A stretch of DNA of 64,000 nucleotides from Salarias fasciatus. Lineage: Eukaryota; Chordata; Actinopteri; Blenniiformes; Blenniidae. The translations under genes were made by a program, and so were the position numbers. A model generated the notes under the pieces. The model made no database searches and was not told where the DNA came from. It was given only the letters and a program-made list of their open reading frames with translations. Below, one piece after another: positions 9,766 through 21,816 of this stretch. The stretch spans positions 14,577,177 to 14,641,176 of the forward strand of contig NC_043758.1 of the NCBI RefSeq assembly GCF_902148845.1, read 5' to 3'. Position 1 is the stretch's first letter. Every line of letters starts with the position of its first letter.

Positions 9766-12700
9766 TGTAGCGATCTTGGAGCGGTGGCGGCAGCGAGGAA
9801 TGAAGAGAGCTCTTAGATTCAACACACAGGAACTTTATTGTTAGAACAACTAAGCAACCTGCACAAGCACACAAGCGCCCCCAACAACGTGCAGGCCGAG
9901 GCCACTCCCACGGCAACCCCCCTGAGTCCCGGTACGACAGGACATGAAAATAAAACATCACAAAAACAAAAAATAGTGGCAACATCAGACAAATACACAC
10001 CCTCAACACAACTATAACGAAACGAAACACAAATGAACATGATAAAACACACAACACGGCCCCGAAAGGGCGCAACAATCCCGCTACCCACAATCCCCAG
10101 CAGCTTCAGGCACAGTCATTTGGGGCAGCAACCCAAAAGGGCCAAATGGCCGCTAAATAGCCCCCACCCGAGGGGTTTACACGTCCCCGAAACCCCGGAG
10201 CCATGTATGGTAAGGGTCCAAATGTCCTGGCCAGTGGTGTGACAAGCAACGCAGAGCCTCCGGCGTCGGTCCTGGCCGGGGGTCAGCATCAATAGTCCCG
10301 GGTCTTTCGTTGCCAGCTTCTCCCCCCCCCCCCCGGGCGGCTCCAAAGGCCGGTACGGGGAGAGCCGGTCCTGGTGTAAAACCCCCGGCCGACGGCGATC
10401 AGTCGTCTCGACTCGATAAACCACGTCCGACAGCCTCTCCAACACCATGGCTAGTCCTCGCTAGTGGTTGGAGAGCTTTGGCGACAGTCTCTTTTTCCGA
10501 AGAGGGCAACACACCCACACCCATTGTCCTTGGGTGAGGGGCTGCCCCCGGCACAGGGTGTCGTACGCCAGCTTTTGCCTGAGCCCCGCGTCCTCCTGGG
10601 CTCCTCGGGCAAAATCATGCGCTACTCGCAGGCGCTCTTTCAAGCGCTGGAAATACTCCAGCTCGGGTCCTGCAGCTACCTCTGGTTCCGGAGGGGGGCC
10701 GAACACCAAGTCCACGCGGGTGCGCAGTTCCCGACCAAACAGCAGGGTGGCCAGCGTGCATTGACTGGAGTCCTGTACCGCGAAGCGGTACGACCACAGG
10801 ACCAGAGGCAGATGGCGGTCCCAGTCTTGCTTGTGGCAGCTGGTGAGGATGGCAAGCTGGGTGGTCAGTGTCCTGTTAAAACGTTCCACCAACCCGTCGC
10901 TCTGGGGGTGAAGCAGTGTGGTGCAAGTCTTAGTTACCCCCAGCTGCCTGCAGACCTCAGCGAAGACCTGGCTCTCAAAGTTCTGCCCCTGGTCGCTGTG
11001 GAGCTCCTCCGTCACGCCAAACCTGCAAAACATCTCCTCCACTAACCGCTTGAAGGTCGTGGAGGCACTTTGGGCAGGAACCGCATATGCCTCGGGCCAC
11101 TTAGTAAAATAGTCCATGGCCACAAGGATGTACCGGTTACCAGAGTCGGTGATGAGGAATGGACCCAGGATGTCCACCCCGACGCGCTCCATGAGGGCCC
11201 CCACCAGATATCACTGCAGCTTCGCATGGGAGCATTGGCTTGGTCCCTTCTGGGCAGTGCAGGTGTCGCAGCAGTGGACGTGGAGTTCGAAATCCCGCCG
11301 GCAGCCCAGTCAGTAGAAGTGAGCACTCAGCCGGTGCAGCATCTTGGCGATGCCGTAGTGCCTGGTCCCCACCACGTCGTGGACAACCCTCAGGACCGTG
11401 GAACGGAGCGCCCTTGGGATCAGCAATTGGAGGAGGTCGCGCCCCTGGCCCGGCGCCTGCCAAAGGTGGTAAAGCAGGCCGTTGTGGGATTCGAAGCAGC
11501 TTCACTGAGAGTAGTAGACCTTCACCTCAGGCGCACACCCAGACACAGTTTCCTGCTCCGGCTGCTGACTCGCCTCCAGTCAGCTCTGAAACAGTTTCAA
11601 CATTTCGTCTGCCACCTGGGATGCCTGTAACTCAGCAGAAGACAGTGAGAGACCGTGGGAAATACTCACCACGTCCGCACTCTGGACTTTGGGTCCCCGC
11701 TCCTCCTGCCGCTGGCAGAAACGGCACTCAGCTGCTGCACAGGGCCACCGGGACAGCGCATCAACGTTGCTGTGCTGGCACCCCACCCAGTGTCGGATCT
11801 CAATCCAGCGGGCCACCTGGCCCTCCAGGTCTTTAAAGTTCAGCAGCCATGTCAATGAAGCATTATCTGTGCAGAGGTGGAACCGCCAGCCCAGGAGGTA
11901 CGGCTGGAACTGCCGCAACACCAACACCACAGCCAGCAGTTCACGTCGGGTGACACAGTAGTTTCGCTCGGTCCGGCTCAGTGCTTTGGTGAAGTAGGCC
12001 ACGACTTTCTTGGCCTCCCCCTCTCCTTGAGACAACACCGCCCCCACACCAACATTGCTGGCATCGGTGTCCACAATGAACGGCTCGGTCGAAGATGGAT
12101 ACGCCAGGATGGGGGCGTTCTGGGCAGTTTGGAGGGAGTGGAAGGCGGTGGTGCAGCTGTTGTCCCACTGAAATGGCCGGCCCTTGTCAGCCAGGCGGTG
12201 GAGTGGACTGGCGATAGTTTTTCCAAGTTTTTCATGAAGTGTCGGTACTATGATGCCAGCTCCAGAAAACTCCAGAGTTCACTGCCTTTAGTTGTCTGTG
12301 GCCAGTTCCAGACTGCCTCCACCTTGTTGGGACTGGTAGCCACACCTTGAGCGCTGGCGACGTGCCCCAAGAACTCTGTTTCTCGGTTCAGCAGGTGGCA
12401 CTTCCCCGGGTGCAGTTTCAGCCCGGCTCAGCGGATACGCTCGAAGACTTCTTTTAAGTTGGCATGGGCCCCCTCAAAGCTGTTAGCGTGCACCAGGAGG
12501 TCGTCGAGGTACACCAAACAGTGTTCACGTGGGACGGCGGGCAGCACTCTCTCCATCAGCCACTCAAACGTTGCCGGTGCGTTGCAGAGCCCGAATGGCA
12601 TGACCCGGAACTGCCACAGCCCCTGGCCGAAGGTAAATGCGGTTTTTGGTCTTGCTTCCGGTGCGAGTTCCACTTGCCAGTAGCCACTGCGGAGGTTGAG

Positions 12701-13001
12701 GGAGCTGAACCAGCTGGAGTCGGAGATGTAGTCGAGGGCGTCGTCGATGCGCAGCAGCAGGTACGAGTCTTTCTTGGTCGTGCTGTTGAGACGCCGGTAA
12801 TCTACGCAGAACAGCCATCCTCTTCCCTTCTTCTTCACCAGCATGACCGGCGACAGCCCCTGTCGAAGGGTTCAACTACAAGTATTTCCTCAGCTGTCTG
12901 CCGCTTTGTGAATGCGAGCCAGTGGGGGTGTAGTCGGATGGGCAGGACATCTCCCATCTCAATGTGGTGCTGGACGAGGGAGGTGCACCGGCAGTCTTTG
13001 A
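9766..13001 (-). mobile_element. Gypsy (Ty3)-type LTR retrotransposon fossil, minus orientation
   Basis: A relic read on the minus strand. Parts recognised in coding order are reverse transcriptase (about 13000-12428, with a YLDD catalytic box), RNase H (about 12074-11580), integrase (about 11326-10461), and a 3' LTR at 9766-10091 that begins TG and ends CA in element orientation. The order RT-RNase H-integrase is that of Gypsy/Ty3. It is broken, with several breaks, and is not a working element. Divergence of about one position in ten between its LTR and the related LTR at 13002-13303 suggests a fairly old history. Confidence 0.85.
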
Positions 13002-13545
13002 CGGGGCCGTGTTGTGTGCTTTATCATGTTTATTTGTGTTTTGTTTCGTTATAGTTGTGTTGGGGGTGCGTATTTGTGTGCTGTTGCTACTTTTTTGTTG
13101 TTTTTGTGTTGTTTTATTTACATGTCCTGTCGGACCAGGACTCAGGGGAGTTGCCGTGGGGATGGCTTTGGCCTGTGTGCTGTTGGGGGGGCGCTTGTGT
13201 GCTTGTGCAGGTTGCTTAGTTGTTCCAACAATAAAGCTCCTGTGTGTTGAATCTAAGAGCTTTCCTCATTCCTCACTGCCACCACCACTCCAAGATCGCT
13301 ACATTGGTGTCAGGAGTGGGATGGAGCCACAGCGTACTCCAGAGGAGAAATGACACCTGGAAAGAGCAGCGTGGATCGCCGAGCAGTGGAAGACTCCAAG
13401 CCGGCCCGACGGATCCAGCGATTGATGTCAGCACCGTCCTGAAGCGGCAAGAATGGCCGAAGACAGTGATGATCGTGTGAACACGGAGGCTCGCCCACCC
13501 GCTGCCGCAGTGAGAGCCGCCGTCAAGCTGCCCAGGTATGATGGC
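13002..13545 (+). mobile_element. Second Gypsy LTR plus leader, in opposite orientation
   Basis: 13002-13303 is homologous to the LTR at 9766-10091 but lies on the plus strand and ends with the same AGATCGCTACA terminus. It is followed at once by TTGGTGTCAGGAGTGGG, the leader/primer-binding region usual in fish Gypsy elements, and then by gag-like sequence to about 13,545. It abuts the reverse-transcriptase end of the minus-strand relic. This points to two related elements, or an inversion, rather than one simple insertion. It is a fossil and broken. Confidence 0.75.
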
Positions 13546-15229
13546 TCAACGTGAGCGGACCATGAGGAAATATTGTTGAAACTAATGAGTTTTTGGACGA
13601 TTAAAGCCGTTTTGGGAGCCGGCGCCACACATGCCCCATTGGCTAACAGTATATGGATGTCTGCAGCTTGACTATGGATCTAAATTTCTCCCGGACCATT
13701 TTTCGGATCAGAAAACCCTTCTGAGTGAGTATATTGTTCTACATCTTTCTATAAACAATGTGAAAACTGTTCAAACCAAACTTATCCTTTAAGTCCACAA
13801 ATCACAAAAGCAAACAGTTCTACGCTTGGCAAAATCTGTCTATGCTAAAGCCCGCATAGTTACCACGTTCCATTGTCTTTGGAGGAAAAGTCGCTTGGTG
13901 CTGGCCAGCTGCTCGGTGATGGCCAGGTGGTTGGTCCTCTGCCTCCTGTTAGCAGGTCCCTGCTAACGTCGTCTGTTGCTGTGCAGTGGTAGAAGGTGAA
14001 GGTGTTGGAGGGTTGAAGAACTGTTCCTGCCGTAGTTCTTCCACGGTGTCCTTTTCATGGGCTGGAGGAGTGGGTCCTGGGCCAGGGTGGCAGTCAGACG
14101 CTGGGGGCTGACTGGTGATTGGCTTGGTTGATCAGTCTGCTATGTGCTTATGGCTGAAGGCTGGAGATCCTGCTTCAGGCTGAAGAAACTGGTCGCTTCA
14201 CTTGTGGAAGTGTCAAAGAACAGTTTGTGAGTGTAGAGGCAGTGCTCTTCTGGCCTGTTCTTGTGGTCCTTGGTGGGGAAGCCTGGATACTGGATGCCGG
14301 TATCCCCTTTTCTGGTTAGGCCCTGGGTCTGAAGGCCTACCCTCCTTTCTTAGCCATTAGCAGAGCTGGCTAGCTGGCTGTGGGACCAGGGGAGGTCCCT
14401 TCCTGCCTCCTCGGAGGTCGGGCGAGAACTCTCAACTGGAGAACCTTCCTCTTCAAAGGTCTCGGTCCAGCTCTCCAAGTGGGGCCGGAGGAACCTCTGG
14501 GCTGGGCGGTTTCTGTGAAACCTGACCAATCACAGTTCATCACCTCCTCTCAGAGGTGGGCTTTGAAGCTTGGCTGGAATTTCAAATGCTTTCCCCTCCA
14601 TGAGGGTGGGGGGAGAAGGGCTGGCCTCCCCCGTGCAGTATGCGTGCACACACACAGCAGTCATGAACAGCTTCCTGGTGATACCCGTGATCCCCAACAA
14701 TTGCATTGCTTGGTGATTTCTTCATATACAAATATCGATTGTCTTTCATTTATTGATTCATCAATTTATTCCATTTAATAATTGATTTTAGATAAATTAC
14801 TTTTGTGCGTTGCTTTCAACCGTCTGTTACCCTATAATTGATCGTACTAGTGACCCACAGGTGATGAGCTGTTATTAATTAGTAAATAACAATTTACTCA
14901 AATTAGTTATTTACTAAAAGTACCCAAAGTTACTAATACCTTTGGTAAGTCATACTTTAGTAAGTTAATGCAAATAAATAAGTGTAAATTCCAACAATAT
15001 TGTCTCTTCTTGTACTTCGTTATGTCTCCCCATCATCTGTGTCAACAGGTATGGGAAGTTATCTGTGCCTTTTTCAGTCAGGGAAAAACAACTCTGACCT
15101 CAAAGCTGGGCAGAATCAGTGTGTGTTTGTTTAAGGCTATTCAGCAGGGATGATGGACTGTACTGAGTGGAAGACTCAACTCATGTCAGCAGTGTTGTCG
15201 GCAATCAAGGAAACATAACTGCTTTATAC
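13546..15229. other. Unclassified, probably repeat-derived spacer
   Basis: No gene is recognised. 13,870-14,700 is more G+C rich than its surroundings and reads like an old interspersed repeat, without a recognisable protein domain or clear terminal repeats. A 132-codon open frame at 14,380-14,778 has no family resemblance. 14,700-15,229 is AT-rich and featureless. Confidence 0.4.
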
Positions 15230-15778
15230 TAGGGCTGTCAAAAATAACGCGTTAATGGTGTGAATTGATTTATGTAATCAATCTCATTAAAATTTTTAAC
15301 GCAGTTTAACGCATGCGCATCATGCGCAAAGCGGTGCGGTGATGCGCTGAGCGGCGTGCCATGCAGCGCGCGAAGCGGTGACGTGTGGTGACGCGCGGAG
15401 CGGCGACGTGTGGTGAAGCGCGGAACGGCATGGCTTGCAGTGCTGTGCGGCGACGCGTGGAGCTGCACGGCGTGATGACGCGCGGAGCGGTGCGGTGATG
15501 CGCGGAGCACGTACAAATACACTACACACACAGACATTATGCTATGGTGTGCATGTTTTAGTTTTTTGAATATTTATTTTATTTGGAGCCTTAAATAAAA
15601 AAACACATCACGTATTAAATATATATAATCATGTCCTGTCGTTTTTTGTTAATGCAATACAGGAATAAAAGGGTATATTTCAGACATAGTTGGAAATTGC
15701 GATTATTTGTGATTAATCATGATTAATTTGTAAGCTGTGATTATTCTGATTAAAAATTTTAATCAATTGACAGCCCTA
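15230..15778. mobile_element. hAT-type MITE with an internal GC-rich tandem repeat
   Basis: Termini are TAGGGCTGTCAA on the left and its inverse TTGACAGCCCTA on the right. They are flanked by an exact 8-bp target duplication CTTTATAC (15222-15229 and 15779-15786), as hAT elements make. Subterminal TTAATC/GATTAA motifs are typical of this fish family. The centre (about 15,312-15,515) is a degenerate G+C-rich tandem repeat built around GCGGTGACGTGTGGTG-like units. No transposase coding remains, so it is non-autonomous. Confidence 0.9.
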
Positions 15779-15786
15779 CTTTATAC

Positions 15787-16420
15787 TAAACAATCTTTTT
15801 ATACAATTATGTGTATGTCTGTAATTTGTGACTTTTAATTTTGTATAAGTGATGACCTCTCTGTGCCAGCACTGTGATTAAATGGTGAACTGTCCATGGT
15901 ACTGAAATCATTGTCACTCATAAATCTATTTATATAATAGTTGTTGTGATATCTGCCAAATCAGTAACCCGACATTGCAGAACAGCCTTTTCCTAAAAAA
16001 TTTAATAACAGTTTTGTCATTTGATGATATTACAGTATATTTCTGAGCCTTTACTGTATATCACATTTCTGGTTGCATGTTTTGGTGGTAATGTTATCGT
16101 AGGACTGAATATTTGAGAGGTGTTGAAATGCAATACTGAGAAAGAACTAAGAATCACGTACTGTGTGGTAAACACAAACTCAGAATCACACAGAATCACT
16201 TTCTTTTAATAATTTCTGACAAAAACACATAATAGAATTGAAAAGTTGACAATAGAATATGAAGGTATTTGAATTTAAGTTCCACTTGTAAATAGATGAT
16301 TCAATAGGGTTTTTGTTTTACTAAATGCTTTACTAAATTAAAACATTTACCAAATGCACTGAGTGAGCCATCACGATATGAACAGTATACCTCTTTCATT
16401 ATTGAAAAACATGAGATATA
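15787..16420. other. 3' flank of OlfC-C
   Basis: AT-rich, with no gene. Homology to the 3' flank of OlfC-D starts near 15,942 (GTTGTTGTGATATCTG), which marks one edge of the segmental duplication. A minus-strand ATTAAA at 16205-16210 has a counterpart at 34537-34542 and may serve as poly(A) signal for both genes. Confidence 0.5.
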
Positions 16421-17862
16421 CTAGTCTTGATTTTTGTTCATTAAGTATTTCTTGGTGTTCTTCTCTGGCCTAAACAATATGATATAACACTTTGGAGCAA
16501 ATATACACACTATCAGTCCAAAACTGGAGGCCAGAATAGCAAATATCTCGACAGCCACAGTAAACTTCCCAGGAGAGCTGACATACGCTGGGATGAAGGC
16601 GATCCAGACTGCACAGAATATCAACATGCTGAAAGTGATTAGTTTAGCCTCGTTGAAATTATCAGGTAGCTTACGGGCGAGGACGGCTAACACAAAGCAG
16701 AAGACGGCCAGAAGGCCTATGTACCCAAGAACTCCCCAGAATCCAATGGCAGACCCTAAATCACATTCCAGGATGATTTTCTCTTTGTATATTGTTAGAT
16801 TTTTGATCGGGAAAGGAGGACTGAGCACTAACCAAATAGTACAAATTAAAACTTGAATAAAAGTAAAAGAAACTACGGTCATCCTCTGCTGCGTAGGACC
16901 AAACCATTTCATAACATTGCTACCTGGAAGTGTTGCTTTGAAGGCCATTAACACCACTATGGTTTTACCGAGTACACAGGAGATACAGAGGACGAAGGTG
17001 ATGCCGAACGCTGTGTGTCTCAGCATGCAGGACCACTCGGAGGGGGGTCCGATGAAGGTCAGAGAGCATAAAAAACACAGAGTGAGGGAGAAGAGAAGAA
17101 GGAAGCTGAGCTCAGAGTTGTTGGCCCTGACTATAGGAGTATTGATGTGTCTAAAGAATACAGTTGCGGTCGTGATGGCCAGACAAGCTCCGATCAATGA
17201 AAAAACAGTCAAGACGATTCCCAGAATCTCACTGAAGGAAAGAAACTCCACAGGCTTGAGAAAGCAGGTGTCTCTGTTTGCGTTAGGCCAGAACTCCTTC
17301 GGGCATGGGTAACAATCAGGGGAATCTGGGGAAACAGAACAGCTCTGGCTTTTACGTCAGATTTTACAGGAATTGACAGAGCGGAAAAGAAAGTTTGATT
17401 ACTTTTATTTTACCTGTAGAGTTGCTTATTTCACCCTCAGGACAGGGAACACAGTCATAGCAGCAGATGGGTTTCCCTTTCTGCAGAACTTTCCGAGTTC
17501 CAGGAGGGCAGCTGTCAGTGCACACTGACACTGGCACCTGTGACAGAGAGGCAAACATGAATAAGGAGACCTACACCATCTCTGAAACTTCCCATTTTCT
17601 CTTCAGATAAATGTAGTTTACTTTTTGGCCGCCATCCACCCATGTGAGGTTCCTGTTGATACGAAACTCCTGGCCGATGGGTAGCGATGCATCATAGTGC
17701 CCCACTGTCACCAACTCAATGAGGCCTGTTTCACTTTTTTGCCAGTTAACAAGCTCATAAACAGCCACAGGATCACCATTATCATCAAATGACACATCAT
17801 AGCCATTCTGGGAAAAATTTACTTTTTTCAACTGAGCAAAAACCTTCAAAGGAGAAGGAAAG

Positions 17863-17919
<57 letters not shown>

Positions 17920-20504
17920 TAATGACATGTCAAGATATGTGTTCAGTTTCATATATTCCAGCCACAGAAAGATAGGATGAGTCATTTATTCATTTATAAT
18001 GACCTGCTTGGACTCCAGCTGAGTGAGTTTATCACAATGGATTTTGGAATTGATTTCATAGCACAGTGCATCGTGAATGGCATGTGCAATTGCATAGACA
18101 CCCTTGTAAACCATGTTGGTGATTCTGAGCTGAGATGTGTCAGTGTATGGACTCTCCAGTGTCTGCATGTCTTCAGTCCCATCACAATCAGGCATGTCTT
18201 TAGCAGCACCTGGAAACATGTAAAGGGGAAGCAAACATGTTTGTACATGTCCATCAAGCTCTATATTTCGATATTATTTGTCTATTTTGAGAATGTAGTT
18301 TACTTGTTATTCTAATTTCAGGTCGGAGGCCTGAAAGCAAGCTCATATCCGTGTCTCAGGAGTCTATCTCCATGAACGAGAGTCAAATCCCACAAGGGAA
18401 AGGCACAGTCAGCTTACCATTCATACACAGAGCAATTCGAAGTACTTCACAAAGACAAAGACACACAAAAGATTTCATTAAATCACACAAACAAAAGAAA
18501 AAACCTGTCTCAGTTCACAAATGCTTATAGATTCAATAAGATGAGTGTTTTTCACGTAAGTTGCAACAAAAAAGTAACAAGCCAATTAATTGTAGAAAAC
18601 AGCTACTTGTTATCAATAGTTACATAGAAATAAAATTGCCAGGTCGGTTGGCCTATTTTAAGAAAATGTGTGTGTGTCGTGTGTGTATTCAAGTTTGTAT
18701 ACAGAAATGCAAATGAATAACACACATGTTCCATGAAAATGACTGTTCTCACTTTTTCCCAGTTTGCAGTTGAACACACCCTCCCAGAACTCAGTGAGCA
18801 GTGGTGAGGCAGCCACTTCAGTGGCTGAGAGATCCAGCAGGAATTCTCTCAGGCCCGGGATGACAGACTGCTGGATACCAAATCCGATGGCCCCGGAACA
18901 GAAGCTGAACCTCAGCATGTCTGGGTCTGTCACCCAGGACTCACTGCCTATCCACTGGCGAGCTGGCGTCGGCTCCTGCGACAGCTCCTCCAGCAGGATC
19001 CTCATATCTCCAGAGGCCACAAATGCTACCACCACCGTAGCTGTGGACCTGTAGAGAATACAGTGCATTATTTTTCTCCATTTCACAGACACACTTAGAG
19101 GATTGTCTCAATAAGTGAAGGTTGCACACAAACAAGACTTTTGAACCTGCGGATGACATCAGCCACTGTTTTGATCCGACTGCGTGGGTGTGTGCGATAG
19201 AAGGACTCCGAGTACTCCACACAGATGCCCTCTTTGCGAGCTGCATCCAGAAATGAGGCCATTCCGTTATTTCCATAGTCTGAGTCGGAGTGGACTGCGC
19301 CTATCCACGTCCAGCCGTAGTGTTTCACCAGCTTAGCGAGTGCATCTGCTTGAAACTGATCACTGGGGATCGTCCTGAAGAAAGTGGGGTACTGCTGCTT
19401 ATCGGACAGGCAAGCACAAGTGGCAAAGTGGCTCACCTGAAGTAAAACAAAGACACTGCACCATCAGCTCATCTGCACATACATCATATTCAGTGCTTTT
19501 AAGAAGTTAAAGATTCTCACTTGAGGAATGTTGAAGGACCCGATGATGCGCGACATGCTGATGGACGGTGTGGACCCTGACTCACCCACGATGGCCACAA
19601 CCCTACCAGAGTGGGTGCAGTCATCACCGGTGTGAAACATGGGGTCCAGGCCGTTTGACAGCTGAAATGCCACGTGCACAGCCACGGGCACTGAGGCGCA
19701 CGAGTCATAGATCTGATACCCGAGTTGGATGTCTGGCAGCAGCTTGGAGCTGTTGTTGATCTCCTCAACTGCAAACACCATGGCACGTGAAAAGCGCAGT
19801 TCACGAGATTTCATGCTGCACAGATAGGTACATGTCAACATCCAAAGTAAATATTTCTTATCTGATTCACATTTGAACAGAAAACTGTTGCTGTTGTGCA
19901 TTCACCTGTGGAAAAAAAGTATTTTCCAAGAAGCTTCATGATTAATTGTATTTAAAAGATGTGATTGTGATTTATCATAAAATAACTCACAATATTATTC
20001 CTTGGATGACCAAATATCAGTAAATCATACAGTATAGTTGTCTGTCTGACACAGTACCGTTTCAATGAAACCAACACAAAACTACTTCATCGTCTGATGC
20101 ACACACTGAAAAGTGAAAAATAAAGCAAACTCACTCTTGATTTGCCATAAGTGCCACTACACAAAAACATAGCATTTTGCACAACGCAACTCAAACCATT
20201 AGTACTCTTTTACTAACCTCCCCGTGCATCTTAAAGGCTCAGGCATGGTGGTGTAGTTATGCTTCACTGTTTGTATGTATGGATGTATGGAGAAAATCCC
20301 TCCAATTATATAGTCACCATCCATAGAGAATGCAGGCAAGCGAGCGGTGCCCTGCATCTTGCATGTCACAGATGAAGCCTCTCCACTGACCCCATTATCT
20401 CCCTTAGTCTCTGTAAGCTCATACAAAGACCCTCCTAAGACTACGCTCAGTACCGAGAAACCCAGAGCCAATCTCATTCCAATGCAGATAGCTGAGATCT
20501 CCAT
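16421..20504 (-). CDS. OlfC-C: complete V2R-like receptor, near-duplicate of OlfC-D
   Basis: Exons in coding order: 20504-20218, 19815-19521, 19436-19147, 19048-18753, 18209-18004, 17843-17622, 17537-17414 and 17325-16421. They total 2625 nt, giving 874 residues with consistent phases (2,0,2,1,0,0,1) and no internal stop. A signal peptide begins at MEISAICIG. The Venus flytrap domain has [12 protein letters not shown] and IGSESW, which align with the Ser, Thr and acidic ligand contacts of mGluR1. A nine-cysteine linker follows (CTDSC, CCYDC), then seven helices and a PKCYIIL end. The ligand-binding region that is one exon in many V2R genes is split into three here, at sites that differ from genes E-H. 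A CT tract (GA on the plus strand) forms part of the pyrimidine tract before the exon at 17843. Expected product: plasma-membrane amino-acid receptor of olfactory neurons (inference from family). Confidence 0.93.
17868..17915. repeat. (AG)n microsatellite, 24 units, in the OlfC-C intron before exon 17843-17622
   Basis: On the coding strand this is (CT)24, ending about 25 nt before the splice acceptor, so it acts as, or extends, the polypyrimidine tract. The duplicate gene has 28 units at 36182-36237; the 8-bp difference accounts for the change in offset between the two copies. Confidence 0.9.
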
Positions 20505-20535
20505 GCCTCCAATGGCTGCAAGTGAAGATTTAGAG

Positions 20536-20545
20536 CTTTATATAA
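20536..20545 (-). promoter_or_regulatory. TATA box and CRE-like site upstream of OlfC-C
   Basis: On the minus strand TTATATAAAG lies only about 32 bp before the start codon. A TACGTCAT element sits at 20565-20572, 20 bp further up. Both motifs and their spacing recur upstream of OlfC-D although the surrounding sequence has diverged, which supports function. If this TATA is used, the 5' UTR is almost absent. Confidence 0.55.
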
Positions 20546-20640
20546 CTTCACAGTCCATTCATGTTACGTCATCTCCTTACATCTCACGGGAGGTTTAATA
20601 CATTGTTTTCCCTGTCTTTTGTACTATTTGCGGTGCGGTG

Positions 20641-20904
20641 CCCGCCGCATGTGGCATTGGGAGCATGGGGGGTGGAGGGGTACTGCCGCCACCTCGCATT
20701 GCATCGCTTGCAGTCGCATATGCCTACAGCCGGGCCTGGATGCCCCCCCCCCCCCCACCTTAATTCCTTAATTTATTGAGGACCCGGTTCTGCTCCCCCC
20801 TCACCCAACCCAACCCAACCGTGTGCCTGGGACAACAGTCCCATTTGTCCCCCTCTTATCGGCGGGCCTGGGTTAGGTTAGAAAGATGTACAGCATAATA
20901 CAGT
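20641..20904. other. G+C-rich insert within the duplicated upstream flank
   Basis: A C-rich and G-rich stretch (a C-run at about 20,742-20,757 and repeated CCCAACC units near 20,805-20,820) has no counterpart in the OlfC-D flank, whereas the sequence just after it (from about 20,878) does. It probably belongs to an unrecognised insertion. No coding potential is seen. Confidence 0.4.
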
Positions 20905-20912
20905 GTTATATT

Positions 20913-21749
20913 CAGTGTTGTCACAGATTACTTGAAAAGGTAATCCAATTACTGATTACTGATTACTCATCAAAAAGGTAATCTAGTTACTTTACTGATT
21001 ACTTCAATATCAAAGTAACTGAGTTACTTTAAAAGTAACTTAGGTACTTTTTACCGATTTCCTCCCTTTGCTGCCTCAACATAAGCATGACAACTGGTTG
21101 TTTAAATAACACTTTATTGAAAATACACCAACTTCAAACATGAACATGTTTTTTTGTTTCTGTTTCATTGGCTGTACAAAATCAGTGTATAACAGACAAT
21201 GTATGAAATGCATACTGATGCATAACACCACATGCATATCAATACAAAACAGCCAACTCTATCACAGGAAAACAAACAAAAAAAAATCCCCTTTGCAATA
21301 TGTAAACGATAATATCTGCAAAATTCATATCAAGAAAAAAACAAAAACAATGTGCAATGTGCTATAGAAACGCACAATGAAGATAAAAGTGCATGTTTCA
21401 GAATAAAAAAATTGCCAAATATCACCGAAACAGTAACTATTTGCCATTCGGTGCCTCATTCTAGCAGCACTAAATGAATTAAATTAAATCATAGTCGTGA
21501 ATACGTGACCCGGCGTTTTGTCCTCCCCTGGGAAAACGTGACATGCGGCGTCACTTCCAAATGCAAGAGAAACATTTTCTCTTAGAAATTCACTTATACA
21601 AATATTATGAGGCAGTAACGCACAGTCACTTAGGAACTTTAATCAGATTACTGGTTTGGAAAGATAAACGCGTTACATTGCTCCTTACTGACAGACAGTA
21701 ATCAGATTAAAATAACGCATTAATTAGTAGCGTGTTAGTGACAACCCTG
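20913..21749. mobile_element. hAT-type MITE (GTAATC-rich family)
   Basis: Termini CAGTGTTGTCAC and GTGACAACCCTG are inverted relative to each other. They are flanked by an exact 8-bp duplication GTTATATT (20905-20912 and 21750-21757). Subterminal regions are rich in GTAATC/GATTAC and AAAGTAAC motifs, as in non-autonomous fish hATs. The AT-rich middle has no transposase. The paralogous position near 39,500 lacks the element. Confidence 0.92.
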
Positions 21750-21816
21750 GTTATATTATTATGTTTGTGCAGGATTCAATGACCACGACGTGCTGCTCCG
21801 TGTGCAGCTTTTTTAA

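Larger units (their letters stand above)
15942..20640. repeat. Segmental duplication, copy 1 (contains OlfC-C)
   Basis: This block aligns with about 34,303-38,930. Within 16,421-19,930 the copies are nearly identical, introns included. By eye there are five differences in the 905-bp last exon and one 8-bp length difference in a (GA)n tract. Beyond those limits they diverge clearly: about 18 differences in the 287-bp first exon, with intron 1 hard to align. Beyond this block, 20,878-20,912 aligns again with about 39,472-39,506. Confidence 0.85.

Noticed and set aside
14380-14778. A 132-codon open frame
   Set aside because: No recognisable domain, in an unclassified repeat-like stretch; no splice or promoter support.
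15312-15515. Possible CRISPR-like or functional tandem array
   Set aside because: Units are degenerate, there are no unique spacers, the genome is eukaryotic, and the array lies inside a MITE.
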